From Thiobacillus sp. (GTDB lineage Bacteria > Pseudomonadota > Gammaproteobacteria > Burkholderiales > Thiobacillaceae), in contig NZ_JAUYRI010000015.1 of NCBI RefSeq assembly GCF_030696885.1, positions 1-64,000 of the forward strand: DNA of 64,000 nt, given 5' to 3'. The notes beneath the pieces are model-generated. The model made no database searches. It had not been told where the DNA came from and saw only the letters and a list, made by a program, of their open reading frames with translations. Shown here one piece after another: positions 27,068-36,291 of this stretch; positions within the stretch are counted from its first letter, which is position 1; every line of letters starts with the position of its first letter. A program made the position numbers and the translations under genes.

Positions 27068-27981
27068 CTGAGCAGGCCTGCGAGCTTGTTCCGGATTCGC
27101 TTTGCCAACGGAATCTGGAAACACTTTTTTTCACTGTATGAATCCGCCTGCATGTTTCTGATGACGCCGACAGGATGCTTCAGCGGAAACACAACAGGCT
27201 GGCTTGCCAGATTGGCCAATTCACTGTCACCGGTGGTATGCGTGGCATTTGCGTCAAATCCAATATTTGAAATCAGGTTCGTAGCCGGCAGGACCGTCGA
27301 CCTGCCTTCTACCCAATTGGCAAACACCCATTGGTAATCCCACGTGTCGATCTCGCCACGATACACACGCTCAAAAATCTTGTTCCAGAAAGCTGCTTCG
27401 CGCTCATTCCCCAACATGTCTGCCAGCCAACCCTCTTCCCGGATGCGCGGCCATTTGGCCATGGACACATCGTAACTACCAGCCCAACGATCACGCCAAG
27501 TGGCCCATCCCCAAATATGGACATACTTCGAGAAGTAATAGCTGTCGTCATTGCGACGTCGACCGAACTGGAAATTATCACCGCTGATCAGTCCGATGCG
27601 CTGATCATGGCGATAACGTTCCAGAAGTTCCTGGCAATATCTGAAGAAAGTCGGGGCGGGCAGGCAGTCATCTTCAAGAATGATGGCCTCTTCAACCTGC
27701 GCGAACACCCAGTCGATGCCACTGGAGACCCGCCGCTTACACCCCAGGTTGCGATCCGAGAAATTCCTAACCACCTCGCAATCCCAATCAACCCGATCGA
27801 TGATCGCCCTTGTCGCGGCACATTTCTCCGCTTCTCCAGCCCGATTTTCTCGAGGGCCATCGGCCACCACCAGGAGCTTGGGCGGTCTGGCTTTTGCGAT
27901 CTCGGCAAAAACGCGTTCCGTTGTATCCGGGCGGTTGAAGATGATGAAAGCAACCGGGGTTTTCAACTGCCAATCAGACAT
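27064..27981 (-). CDS. Glycosyltransferase, GT2-like (family often annotated as hemolytic protein HlpA)
   Basis: The 305-residue protein starts [21 protein letters not shown], a typical opening for this GT-A subgroup, and has [33 protein letters not shown] (EDD metal site) and [14 protein letters not shown]. The HlpA name is historical; the fold and context indicate a glycosyltransferase. It overlaps the UDP-xylose synthase gene by 8 bases, which suggests but does not prove that it uses UDP-xylose or UDP-glucuronate-derived donors. Confidence 0.85.
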   Translation of the reverse strand: MSDWQLKTPVAFIIFNRPDTTERVFAEIAKARPPKLLVVADGPRENRAGEAEKCAATRAIIDRVDWDCEVVRNFSDRNLGCKRRVSSGIDWVFAQVEEAIILEDDCLPAPTFFRYCQELLERYRHDQRIGLISGDNFQFGRRRNDDSYYFSKYVHIWGWATWRDRWAGSYDVSMAKWPRIREEGWLADMLGNEREAAFWNKIFERVYRGEIDTWDYQWVFANWVEGRSTVLPATNLISNIGFDANATHTTGDSELANLASQPVVFPLKHPVGVIRNMQADSYSEKKCFQIPLAKRIRNKLAGLLR

Positions 27982-28915
27982 TCAGGGTCTTCCGGAAATA
28001 GGCCACGGTTTCCTTCAGTCCGTCTTCAAGAGCAACTTTCGGCTCCCAGCCGAGTTTCTCTTTCGCCAAAGTGATATCTGGCTGACGCTGCTTGGGATCA
28101 TCTGTCGGCAGCGGGTGAAACGCGAGTTTCGATTTACCGCCCACCAGCTTCAACACATTCTCGGCCAGTTCAAGCATCGTGAACTCACCAGGGTTACCCA
28201 TGTTGACGGGGCCAGTGAAGCCAGGCTCGCTGTCCATCATGCGGACAAAACCTTCGATCATGTCATCCACATAGCAGAAGGAACGGGTTTGCCGTCCATC
28301 ACCGTAGATGGTGATGTCGTCGCCCTTCAAGGCCTGAACAATAAAATTGCTGACGACGCGCCCGTCATTCGGATGCATGCGCGGCCCATAGGTGTTGAAT
28401 ATACGCACGACCTTAATGTCTAGGTTGTGTTGCCGCTGGTAATCGAAGAACAGCGTTTCGGCACAGCGCTTGCCTTCGTCATAGCAGGAACGCGGACCAA
28501 TAGGGTTGACGCGCCCCCAGTAGCTCTCCTGTTGCGGATGCATTTCAGGATCGCCATACACCTCACTGGTGGATGCCTGAAAGATCCGTGCCTTCACACG
28601 CTTGGCCAAACCCAGCATGTTGATCGCCCCATGTACGCTGGTTTTGGTGGTTTGGACCGGGTCATGCTGGTAATGAATGGGCGAAGCCGGGCAAGCCAGG
28701 TTAAAAATCCGGTCAACTTCAACATAGAGCGGGAACGTCACGTCATGGCGCATCAACTCGAAATACGGATGACCAATCAGATGCGCAATATTGGTTTTGC
28801 TGCCCGTAAAGAAGTTGTCTACACAGAGCACATCGTGGCCATCCTTGATGAGACGATCACACAGGTGGGAACCGAGAAATCCCGAACCGCCGGTTACAAG
28901 CACTTTACGCATCAC
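27974..28915 (-). CDS. uxs: UDP-glucuronate decarboxylase (UDP-xylose synthase)
   Basis: A 313-residue SDR enzyme converting UDP-glucuronate to UDP-xylose via a 4-keto intermediate. Signatures are [52 protein letters not shown] and the active-site [14 protein letters not shown] with the YX3K pair. All are diagnostic of UXS rather than UDP-glucose epimerase. No UDP-glucose dehydrogenase is present in the window, so UDP-glucuronate must come from elsewhere in the genome. A 36-base gap separates it from the next upstream glycosyltransferase. Confidence 0.93.
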   Translation of the reverse strand: MMRKVLVTGGSGFLGSHLCDRLIKDGHDVLCVDNFFTGSKTNIAHLIGHPYFELMRHDVTFPLYVEVDRIFNLACPASPIHYQHDPVQTTKTSVHGAINMLGLAKRVKARIFQASTSEVYGDPEMHPQQESYWGRVNPIGPRSCYDEGKRCAETLFFDYQRQHNLDIKVVRIFNTYGPRMHPNDGRVVSNFIVQALKGDDITIYGDGRQTRSFCYVDDMIEGFVRMMDSEPGFTGPVNMGNPGEFTMLELAENVLKLVGGKSKLAFHPLPTDDPKQRQPDITLAKEKLGWEPKVALEDGLKETVAYFRKTLNV

Positions 28916-28951
28916 AATCTATTACCTCCCAAAGTTGAAATAGGCATACCA

Positions 28952-30193
28952 CTAGAAACCCATCCTTTGCTTGAGGATAGCTTTAATGAGGTCTCTGCTA
29001 GTGGTCACCATGCCTTTTCGCTGCTTCTCGAGCAACAGGTGGGCCACCAGCGCTGCGTCGTCGATATTATTGACGCCCACGTCCGTTGATCTTTCAACTG
29101 CCACCGGTCGCGGCGAAATCAGATTAACAAGCACGCGGTTAATCATTGAAAAAACATCGGAATGTCGAGTTTTTTTACGGTAACTCACCTGCCTAATGTT
29201 TACGCCAAAATTGACAGCCATCTTAGCGACAGCATTTTTTATAACATCCTCGGTTCTTTCATTCGAATTTGCGGTTGCAGCAGCAAGCATGGCTTCGTAA
29301 TTAATATGGTATGGCTCACACAAATCCGGAAAAGCCTTTTCAAGTTGGGCATAGGCCTCAGCCGCTATCACTTCATAGCTGGGGCAATTAATAAACCCTT
29401 CACTGAACTCGATGTCATTTTCCTGAAAAAACTTGGTTGCTTCGGAAGCATCCCCTACTGGGTGCATCGCAGACGCCCCATTGCTCTTGCTCGACGCTCC
29501 CGCTATGGAAAACGGCCTGTAAGAAAATGCATACTTGTCGATGAAAATTGCTGTCGCAAATGCCGAGTAGGCATCGGGCGTAATTGAGCGGAAATACTGC
29601 CCATCCTTGTATGCCTTGTCGATAACCCGCTTGTGGACAAACCCACAGTAAAGATTCGGCAAATCAAAACAGTAAGGAACCTGGAAATTAAGTGTCTTTT
29701 CTAGCCACTCGCTCGATCTGCGGATCTCCACGTGGTTCCGCAAACCTCCAAAGGTTAAACGACTGGCAATCTGTTCGTCAGGAAAGTCGGGCCACACGTA
29801 CGTTGCCTGGCTGCATGAGACCGCATCGACCTGGAATTTCTTTACGATTGAATCTACATAATCGATAGCACCGGGCATGATTCCATCATCGGAACCAATG
29901 AACATGACAAATCCTTCTGTCACATGCCCCAATGCGAACTCGAAATTTCCCGACATGCTCAATCGTCGCCCGGGATTGATGTAGCGAATGCGCGGATCAT
30001 TGAAGCGCTCTACAATTTCCTTGGTGTTATCGACGCTGCAATTATCGCTAACAACAATTTCGTAGTATTTATAAGCCTGCCTCAGGCAGGTTCGCAGAGT
30101 TGCCTCCAAAGTCTCCGCACGATCCCTTGTCGGGATAATTACTGTGTATTTTTCCATCGGTTCAAATCGGATCAAACGGGTGGTCAGCTTCAT
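28952..30193 (-). CDS. GT2-family glycosyltransferase
   Basis: A 413-residue GT-A enzyme with YTVIIPTRDRAETLEATLRTCL, EIVVSDNCSVDNTKEIV and the DXD-like GSDDGIMPGAIDYV. The C-terminal 200 residues are long and poorly conserved. I used the start at 30193 since it overlaps the upstream stop as ATGA; an internal ATG at 30157 (MEKYTVIIP) begins nearer the domain but lacks a ribosome site. Base composition is lower in GC than the housekeeping flanks, fitting acquisition of this part of the locus. Donor unassigned. Confidence 0.88.
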   Translation of the reverse strand: MKLTTRLIRFEPMEKYTVIIPTRDRAETLEATLRTCLRQAYKYYEIVVSDNCSVDNTKEIVERFNDPRIRYINPGRRLSMSGNFEFALGHVTEGFVMFIGSDDGIMPGAIDYVDSIVKKFQVDAVSCSQATYVWPDFPDEQIASRLTFGGLRNHVEIRRSSEWLEKTLNFQVPYCFDLPNLYCGFVHKRVIDKAYKDGQYFRSITPDAYSAFATAIFIDKYAFSYRPFSIAGASSKSNGASAMHPVGDASEATKFFQENDIEFSEGFINCPSYEVIAAEAYAQLEKAFPDLCEPYHINYEAMLAAATANSNERTEDVIKNAVAKMAVNFGVNIRQVSYRKKTRHSDVFSMINRVLVNLISPRPVAVERSTDVGVNNIDDAALVAHLLLEKQRKGMVTTSRDLIKAILKQRMGF

Positions 30194-30969
30194 CCCACGC
30201 GTTTCAAGTATCCATCGGGGGCCACAGTAATTAGCAACTTGTGTTGAATGCCTTTGTCGATTTCGAATTCAGAATGGCTTTTGATGTACTCCCAGACAGC
30301 AGTTTTTGGGTTGTTCCCCGGCCCCCATGGGCGATCGGGGTACATATCGGCGGGCAGGTCCTCGACGATGGTGTCGAACACCACGCAATAGCTTCCTATT
30401 GAAGTCAGTGGCGCATACGCCTCCAGTTCAGCCAAAACGTGCTCGTGGGTGTGATTTGAATCAAGGCAAACAAGGATTCGGCTGTAGCCCGATGCTATTT
30501 GCTTGACCTGTTCGATGATTTCTGGCGCGATACTCGAGCCTTGGATCATCTGGATGCGAGAGGCCATGGGGTGAGCTTCGATGGCAGCCCGGTTGTGGGC
30601 ACGGATGTCGATGTCGATGCCCAGCGCCTTGCGTTGGGACTCCTTGGGGTTGAAGCTCATGCCGGACTCGATTGCATCACACATGTCGAGTTGCGCTAGC
30701 ATCGAGGCGCTGAAGACAAGCGAACCGCCATGGGCGATGCCAGTTTCAATAATCAGATCAGGCTTGATCGACCAGACCAGTTCCTGCATGGCAATCATGT
30801 CTTGCGGATACTGAATGATTGGCCGCCCCATCCAAGAGAAATTGTATGAGTATTTCGGTTGGGTGCTTGCGCGCACAAAGTCATCTGCAGCGCGCTGAAT
30901 CTCCGAGTTTGGATAAGAAGCAACTCTAGATCGACATTCTTCCTGGAATTCGTTGTATTTGTTTGTCAT
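30190..30969 (-). CDS. Cephalosporin-hydroxylase (CmcI)-family protein
   Basis: The 259-residue protein resembles CmcI/RhlI-type Rossmann proteins: KYSYNFSWMGRPIIQYPQDMIAMQELVW at the N-terminus, then DLIIETGIAHGGSLVFSASML (SAM-site-like), and LVCLDSNHTHEHVLAELEAYAPL with a probable metal-binding acidic/His pair. Members are SAM-dependent methyltransferases or relatives, common in polysaccharide and rhamnosyl loci despite the family name. It overlaps genes on both sides (ATGA) and lies directly after the CDP-sugar block, so methylation of the CDP-derived sugar or its glycoside is a plausible but unproved role. Confidence 0.83.
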   Translation of the reverse strand: MTNKYNEFQEECRSRVASYPNSEIQRAADDFVRASTQPKYSYNFSWMGRPIIQYPQDMIAMQELVWSIKPDLIIETGIAHGGSLVFSASMLAQLDMCDAIESGMSFNPKESQRKALGIDIDIRAHNRAAIEAHPMASRIQMIQGSSIAPEIIEQVKQIASGYSRILVCLDSNHTHEHVLAELEAYAPLTSIGSYCVVFDTIVEDLPADMYPDRPWGPGNNPKTAVWEYIKSHSEFEIDKGIQHKLLITVAPDGYLKRVG

Positions 30970-31811
30970 GTGGCCTGACCAATAAGCGTTGAAAGTTTCG
31001 TTGAATCACCCCAAAAAGCCATAGGCTCGTAATCAGGATAAGGGTAGTAGCCGAGATTGAGCCTGATCGCCCAACCATTTTCCTTAATCCAGCCCTCTAC
31101 AAGTCCACGAACAGAAATTGGGGTTCCTGAGCAGACGTTGACAGCACCGACATCTTGCATTGCAAAAGCCAATGAAACCAGGTATCTAGCAGCTTCATCA
31201 ACACGCAGATAATCGCGCAATTGCTCCCCGCCAGACATATCGAAAGCCGGATCACCCCGCTCAACCGCCTGCCTTAGCTGCGGCAACAACGAGTTTTCCG
31301 CCTGCCCTTCGCCATAGAGATAAAAGAGACGCGCCCAAGTCAAATGGAACGGGTGGATTTTCCTGAAGTATTCAAGCTCGGACCGAAGTGCATCCTTGGC
31401 AAAGCCATAGGGATTACTCGGATTCGGCGCAACGCTTTCGCTCAACGGCCCGGACTGCATGCCGTATTCAAAACAGGTACCCGCAACTACTAAGTTCTGC
31501 AAACCGGCTTCTATTAGCCCTTTAAGGAAACGGTATTGCGCCGGTAGTTCCGTCTCAAAGTGATGCAGGGACTTGTAATTGGGCAAGCCATCCCATGCCA
31601 AATGAATCAGCACATCAGGGCACCCCAAGACCTCGAAAGCGTTGGCAGGCGCATCATGCAAATCCAGTGAAACGACCTTGCCCGCCGGGAGCGCCAGGGT
31701 TCTCGTCGACGATGGCCTGACGACCGCAACAACCTCGACGGCATGTTCCGCCAACTCAGCGACCACATGCCTGCCGATGAAACCCATTGCGCCTGTGACA
31801 GCAACTTTCAT
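30966..31811 (-). CDS. NAD-dependent epimerase/reductase (nucleotide-sugar 4-ketoreductase candidate)
   Basis: A 281-residue SDR protein with MKVAVTGAMGFIGRHVVAEL, DVLIHLAWDGLPNYKSLHHF, VVAGTCFEYGMQSGPLSE, the YX3K site in NPYGFAKDALRSEL, and LTWARLFYLYGEGQ. The profile is close to CDP-paratose/abequose synthase and dTDP-4-keto-sugar reductases. It lies between a C-methyltransferase and a CmcI-like gene in the CDP-sugar block, so it probably reduces the 4-keto group of the methylated intermediate. It overlaps both neighbours by 4 bases. Confidence 0.85.
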   Translation of the reverse strand: MKVAVTGAMGFIGRHVVAELAEHAVEVVAVVRPSSTRTLALPAGKVVSLDLHDAPANAFEVLGCPDVLIHLAWDGLPNYKSLHHFETELPAQYRFLKGLIEAGLQNLVVAGTCFEYGMQSGPLSESVAPNPSNPYGFAKDALRSELEYFRKIHPFHLTWARLFYLYGEGQAENSLLPQLRQAVERGDPAFDMSGGEQLRDYLRVDEAARYLVSLAFAMQDVGAVNVCSGTPISVRGLVEGWIKENGWAIRLNLGYYPYPDYEPMAFWGDSTKLSTLIGQAT

Positions 31812-33037
31812 GACACGGTCCGCAACTCAGGGACTGCGGTGACAAAGCGGCCACCCCAAGCCCTGATGTAGTCGAGTTGCCGCATGACTTCATGCTCGAG
31901 GTTCCACGGCAGGATGACGACGAAATCCGGCTTTTCCTTCTCAAGCAGCGATTCGTCGACGATGGGGATCCGGCTGCCTGGCATGTATTTCCCCTGCTTG
32001 GCTGGGTTGCGGTCCACCACAAACGAAATGAGATCAGGGCGAATGCCGGCGTAGTTCATCAGGGTATTGCCTTTTGCTGCGGCGCCATAAGCGGCCACGC
32101 GTTTTCCATGGCGCCTGGCTTCCACCAGGAAGGCAACGAAGTCATTCTTGACACGGTTGGTCTTTTTCTGAAAATCTGCGTAATAGCCGGCAGTGAGCAT
32201 TCCCGCGTCTACTTCGCGTTGCAACAGTTCATCTACCCGGGTGCTGCGCGACTGCTGCCCGGTGTCGCTTCGCTGGGCAAATACGCGCAGGCTGCCGCCG
32301 TGGGTGGGGTGTTCTTCCAAATCGAACACGCTGAGGCCATTGGCAGAAAAGATGCGCTCGACTGCGGTGAGCGAGAGATACGAAAAGTGCTCGTGGTAGA
32401 TGGTGTCGAACTGGTTTTCCGAGACCAGCTTGAGCAAGTGGGGAAATTCGAATGTAGCCACGCCCGGCGGCTTCAGCAGCAAGGCAAAGCCCGCCACGAA
32501 GTCGTTGATATCCGGCACATGGGCAAGCACGTTGTTGGCGGCAGTGAGATCGGCCTGCTTGCCCTGGGCAGCAAGTTCCTTGGCCAGACGCACACCGAAA
32601 AAGTCCTCCACAATCGGGATTCCTTTAGCCCGCGCCGCCGCGGCAGTGCTTGCAGTGGGCTCCACCCCAGTGCAGGGGATGTTGCGCGCCTTGACGTATT
32701 GCAGCAGGTAGCCATCGTTGGCGGCGACCTCGATCACATGGCTGTCAGCAGTCAGGTTGAAACGCGCCGCCATGTCCGCGACATAGCGTTCGGAATGGGC
32801 CAGCCAGCTACTCGAAAAACCGCTGAAATAGGCATATTCGGCATCGAAGAGTTCATCTGCCTGGGCAAAATCTTCTGTTTGTGCCAGCCAGCACTGTTCG
32901 CACACCAGCACACGTAGCGGAAACCATTTTTCCGGCATATGCAGGGTCTGCTCGGTTAGATAGGCGTTGGAAGGCGGCGCGCTGCCAAGGTCCACCAGTG
33001 GCAGTTTGAGTTCCGCCCCGCAGTGACGGCATTTCAT
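31808..33037 (-). CDS. Nucleotide-sugar C-methyltransferase (KijD1/TylCIII/NovU type)
   Basis: A three-part protein of 409 residues. The N-terminal zinc-binding segment has Cys3 and Cys6 (CRHC) and Cys46 and Cys49 (CEQC). The SAM domain shows VIEVAANDGYLLQYV and NNVLAHVPDINDFV. The catalytic segment YHEHFSYLS (Tyr214, Glu216, His217) matches the Tyr/Glu/His site of sugar C-3'-methyltransferases. The C-terminal C-methyltransferase domain has GKRVAAYGAAAKGNTLMNY. The substrate should be a 4-keto-6-deoxy sugar nucleotide, here most likely CDP-linked because rfbF and rfbG precede it. It overlaps the rfbC-like gene by 4 bases. Confidence 0.92.
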   Translation of the reverse strand: MKCRHCGAELKLPLVDLGSAPPSNAYLTEQTLHMPEKWFPLRVLVCEQCWLAQTEDFAQADELFDAEYAYFSGFSSSWLAHSERYVADMAARFNLTADSHVIEVAANDGYLLQYVKARNIPCTGVEPTASTAAAARAKGIPIVEDFFGVRLAKELAAQGKQADLTAANNVLAHVPDINDFVAGFALLLKPPGVATFEFPHLLKLVSENQFDTIYHEHFSYLSLTAVERIFSANGLSVFDLEEHPTHGGSLRVFAQRSDTGQQSRSTRVDELLQREVDAGMLTAGYYADFQKKTNRVKNDFVAFLVEARRHGKRVAAYGAAAKGNTLMNYAGIRPDLISFVVDRNPAKQGKYMPGSRIPIVDESLLEKEKPDFVVILPWNLEHEVMRQLDYIRAWGGRFVTAVPELRTVS

Positions 33038-33597
33038 AGGGTCAACCCGGCAAAGTTGTCATCCAGAAAGGGATGTGAAGCGTCGCGCGGCGACAGGCCG
33101 GCAACCGGGAGCGGCCATTGGATGGCAAGGCGGGGGTCCTGCGCATTCAAACCGCCTTCCGCCCCAGGCTGGAAAGCGGCGGTATGGAAATACAGCATTT
33201 CGCAATCGTCGGTGAGGGTTTGAAACCCGTGGGCAAAGCCCTTCGGGATGACGAGGGTTTTGTGGTTGTCCGCGCTGAGCAATTCAGCATGCCAGCGCAA
33301 AAAGGTCGGCGAATTATGGCGCAGGTCCACGGCAACATCAAAGACTTCGCCACGCAGGCAGCTCACATACTTGATCTCGGCATGGGGCGGATGCTGGAAA
33401 TGCATGCCGCGCACCGTGCCGCGGCTCGCCGTCAAAGTATGGTTGATCTGCGCAATGTGCCTGCCCGGGGCGAGCGCATGCAGTTCCTCGCTGCAGAACA
33501 GGCGCTCCAGATAGCCCCGGCTGTCGCCAATGGGTTTGCGTTGCAGGACCCGCAGGCCCGAAAGAGGCGTATCCAGTATGTCGAAGCGGGCGCTCAT
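33034..33597 (-). CDS. rfbC: RmlC/RfbC-family nucleotide-sugar 3,5-epimerase
   Basis: The 187-residue cupin enzyme shows DSRGYLERLFCSEEL, INHTLTASRGTVRGMHFQHPPHAEIKYV (active-site His), GEVFDVAVDLRHNSPTF, and IPKGFAHGFQTLTDDCEMLYFHT. These match dTDP-4-dehydrorhamnose 3,5-epimerase-like proteins. No rmlA, rmlB or rmlD gene is present; instead it directly follows CDP-glucose 4,6-dehydratase and precedes a C-methyltransferase. I infer it epimerises the CDP-4-keto-6-deoxy-hexose. The start at 33597 overlaps the rfbG stop (ATGA). Confidence 0.88.
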   Translation of the reverse strand: MSARFDILDTPLSGLRVLQRKPIGDSRGYLERLFCSEELHALAPGRHIAQINHTLTASRGTVRGMHFQHPPHAEIKYVSCLRGEVFDVAVDLRHNSPTFLRWHAELLSADNHKTLVIPKGFAHGFQTLTDDCEMLYFHTAAFQPGAEGGLNAQDPRLAIQWPLPVAGLSPRDASHPFLDDNFAGLTL

Positions 33598-34658
33598 GCC
33601 TGCCCTGCCGCCATCCTGTACTCTTGGATCTGCCGCACGCTGACGGCGGCCATGTCGCTCCCTTCCCTCCAGGCCTGATGCCAGGCCAGCGTCATCCCAA
33701 GCGCGGTGTGCAGATTCCAACGCGGACACCATCCAAGCCTGGCCTTGGCCTTGGAACTGTCCAGCTTGAGGGTATTGGCTTCATGTGGCTGCGGCGAGGC
33801 ATCGCATTCCCAGGCAGCACCGGGTACCTGCTGGCAGAGTCTTTCGACTATCCATTGCACCGGCCTGGCGTCAACTTCCGCCGGGCCAAAATTCCACGCC
33901 TCGGCAAAGCCCTGCCCTTCGGTAACCAGCTTTTCAGCCAGAACAAGGTAACCCGACAACGGCTCCAGCACATGCTGCCAAGGGCGCGTGGCCAAAGGTG
34001 AGCGGATGACAAGGGTCCGCCCTGCATCCAGCGCCCGCAGAAAATCAGGAACAAGCCTGTCGGCCGCGCAGTCGCCCCCGCCGATGACGTTGCCGGCACG
34101 AGCGCTGGCAAGATGCACTCCGGCAGGTTCCAGGAAGGAGCGGCGGTAGGCCGCGGTCACCAGCTCGGAACAGGCCTTGCTGCTGGAATAAGGATCAAAG
34201 CCTCCCAAGGCTTCGTTCTCGCGGTAGGGCCAGACCCATTCACGGTTCTCGTAGCACTTGTCGGTCGTGACGTTGACCACAGCTTTCACGCCGGGTGTCT
34301 GGCGCACCGCTTCAAGCAGGTTGACCGTCCCCATGACATTGACGGCATACGTCTCCACGGGCGCCACATAGGAATAGCGCACCAGCGGCTGGGCGGCCAG
34401 ATGGAAAACGATGTCGGGCCGGGCCGCCTGCATGGCCCGGGTAAGCGAATCCGCTTCACGTATGTCGGCTATCGTGCTGCGGGCCAGACGGTCTTGCAGG
34501 TTCGCAACCGTAAACAGGTTGGGTTCCGTGGGAGGGTGCAGTGCATAGCCATGTACTTCGGCGCCCATCTCGGTCAGCCACAGTGTCAGCCAACCACCCT
34601 TGAAGCCGGTGTGGCCGGTCAGGAAGACGCGCTTGCTGCGCCAGAAGTCCGGGTTCAT
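33594..34658 (-). CDS. rfbG: CDP-glucose 4,6-dehydratase
   Basis: A 354-residue SDR dehydratase. It begins MNPDFWRSKRVFLTGHTGFKGGWLTLWL, the GHTGFKG variant typical of RfbG, and has IVFHLAAQPLVRYSY, VNVTTDKCYENREWVW, the YSSSK active site and AGNVIGGGDCAADRLVPDFLRAL. It converts CDP-glucose to CDP-4-keto-6-deoxyglucose. The start at 34658 overlaps the rfbF stop (ATGA). RfbH, which would make a 3,6-dideoxy sugar, is missing from the cluster, so the pathway appears to branch to a C-methylated 6-deoxyhexose. Confidence 0.95.
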   Translation of the reverse strand: MNPDFWRSKRVFLTGHTGFKGGWLTLWLTEMGAEVHGYALHPPTEPNLFTVANLQDRLARSTIADIREADSLTRAMQAARPDIVFHLAAQPLVRYSYVAPVETYAVNVMGTVNLLEAVRQTPGVKAVVNVTTDKCYENREWVWPYRENEALGGFDPYSSSKACSELVTAAYRRSFLEPAGVHLASARAGNVIGGGDCAADRLVPDFLRALDAGRTLVIRSPLATRPWQHVLEPLSGYLVLAEKLVTEGQGFAEAWNFGPAEVDARPVQWIVERLCQQVPGAAWECDASPQPHEANTLKLDSSKAKARLGWCPRWNLHTALGMTLAWHQAWREGSDMAAVSVRQIQEYRMAAGQA

Positions 34659-35428
34659 TGCCACACTTTCCACGGCGCCCTGCCGGACACCCACAACTCT
34701 TCAAGTAGGTTCTTTTCCCGCAGCGTATCCATGGGCTGCCAGAAACCATCATGCTCGAACGCCATCAGTTGCCCCTCTGCCGCCAGGCGCGTCAGAGGCC
34801 CTCCCTCCCAGCTGGTCTGGTCTCCGGCGATCAGGTCGATGCACCTGGGCGATAGCACGAAGAAGCCGCCGTTGATCAGGCCGCCGTCACCTCGCGGTTT
34901 CTCGGTGAATCCCGAAACAACGGCGCCCGCCATCTGCAGCGCACCGTATCGTCCAGGGGGCTGAACCGCAGTGATGGTTGCCCATTTACCGTGCTGCTTG
35001 TGGAATGCGATCTCACGCGAGATATCAACGTCCGACACCCCGTCACCGTAGGTAAAACAGAATGCCTCTTCATCCTTCAGGTATTCGGCCACTCGCTTCA
35101 GGCGCCCTCCCGTGAGGGTTTCTTCGCCCGTATCGACCAACGTCACACGCCATGGCTCGGCCTTGCGCTGGTGGACCTCCATCTGATTGTGTTCCATGTC
35201 GAAGGTGACATCGGACATGTGCAAAAAATAGTTGGCGAAGTATTCCTTGATCAGATATCCCTTGTAGCCGCAACAAATCACAAAATCATGGACCCCATGG
35301 GCGGAATACATTTTCATGATGTGCCACAGGATCGGCTTGCCGCCGATCTCGATCATGGGCTTAGGCCTGAGATGGGTCTCTTCGGAAATGCGGGTACCGA
35401 GGCCCCCGGCCAGAATTACAGCTTTCAT
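34655..35428 (-). CDS. rfbF: Glucose-1-phosphate cytidylyltransferase
   Basis: A 257-residue nucleotidyltransferase making CDP-glucose from glucose-1-phosphate and CTP. Signatures are MKAVILAGGLGTRISEETHLRPKPM, DFVICCGYKGYLIKEYFANYF, FCFTYGDGVSDVDI and GGPLTRLAAEGQLMAFEHDGFWQPMDTLREK, all diagnostic of RfbF. It starts the CDP-sugar block rfbF-rfbG-rfbC-methyltransferase-reductase, each gene overlapping the next by 4 bases, and lies 2 bases after a GT8-like gene. Confidence 0.95.
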   Translation of the reverse strand: MKAVILAGGLGTRISEETHLRPKPMIEIGGKPILWHIMKMYSAHGVHDFVICCGYKGYLIKEYFANYFLHMSDVTFDMEHNQMEVHQRKAEPWRVTLVDTGEETLTGGRLKRVAEYLKDEEAFCFTYGDGVSDVDISREIAFHKQHGKWATITAVQPPGRYGALQMAGAVVSGFTEKPRGDGGLINGGFFVLSPRCIDLIAGDQTSWEGGPLTRLAAEGQLMAFEHDGFWQPMDTLREKNLLEELWVSGRAPWKVWQ

Positions 35429-35430
35429 GC

Positions 35431-36291
35431 CTATGTCCCCATCCCCATTCGATGGCTGAGTCTTTTGGCCTTTCTCAGCAGTCTGTCAATTACAGTTAAC
35501 GGCCTGTATCGGCTGCCGCCCATCCGCAGCCAGGCCTTGTAGTTGCTGTCCCACTGGTCGTTTTGAAGGCCGTTCCAGAATTTGGGTTGCCCATACGCAT
35601 GGATGATTTTGGCATGCTCAGCGTGGACGGGATCAGTCGGGTGCGGGGAATAGACTTTGACATCAATGGTATCCGGCTGCAACCGGTATTCCTGGAGCAT
35701 GAAATCAAAAATGGCTTGCTCTGGCATGTACAAGATTTCCGCGTATTTTTCCAGTTTTGCGTAGCAGAATTGGTGCATCTCCTTGTAATTTTTCAGGTTA
35801 TCCTGAAACACGAATATGCCAGCACTCACCCCTTCAACGTCCATGTCGTATTCGTCAACAGCTTCGTGCAATTGCCCTCTGACCGGAAGGCCCCCCGGCA
35901 CCATCTTGATACCCGGGACACAGGTTGAAAAAAGCTCTGATATATCCGATTTGATAACTATGTCATAGTCTGACCACATGACATTCTTATAGTCATCCAA
36001 AAGCCTGAGGCACTCAAACTTAGTAAAAACCATCTTGGTGAACTGCCTCACCGCCCTTGCATCGAGCACCCTGCAACTTTTCAAAGGAAAGTCATAATGA
36101 ATGAAGCGGGTTGGAAGAATTGTCCCGAGTAACTTTCGATCCTTTTCCCTGATGCCATCATGAATGATGACCACTTCATCGACCAGGCCAGGGGAAAGCC
36201 TTCTGATGTCCATCATCACGCATGCGACCGCGAAGACATGGTCGGCAGTCAAGCCGAACACGACGGCATTGTTCTTTTTTTCAATACCCAT
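35431..36291 (-). CDS. GT8-like glycosyltransferase
   Basis: A 286-residue GT-A enzyme. VVFGLTADHVFAVACVMMDIRRLSP and VVIIHDGIREKDR resemble the GT8 opening; the metal site is in VMWSDYDIVIKSDI, and a C-terminal HAKIIHAYGQPKFWNG carries the His-containing motif typical of GT8. The start ATG at 36291 (MGIEKKNN) overlaps the upstream methyltransferase by 11 bases; a longer reading is possible but would overlap by 68 bases. GC content is visibly lower than in the flanking housekeeping regions. Donor unknown. Confidence 0.82.
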   Translation of the reverse strand: MGIEKKNNAVVFGLTADHVFAVACVMMDIRRLSPGLVDEVVIIHDGIREKDRKLLGTILPTRFIHYDFPLKSCRVLDARAVRQFTKMVFTKFECLRLLDDYKNVMWSDYDIVIKSDISELFSTCVPGIKMVPGGLPVRGQLHEAVDEYDMDVEGVSAGIFVFQDNLKNYKEMHQFCYAKLEKYAEILYMPEQAIFDFMLQEYRLQPDTIDVKVYSPHPTDPVHAEHAKIIHAYGQPKFWNGLQNDQWDSNYKAWLRMGGSRYRPLTVIDRLLRKAKRLSHRMGMGT

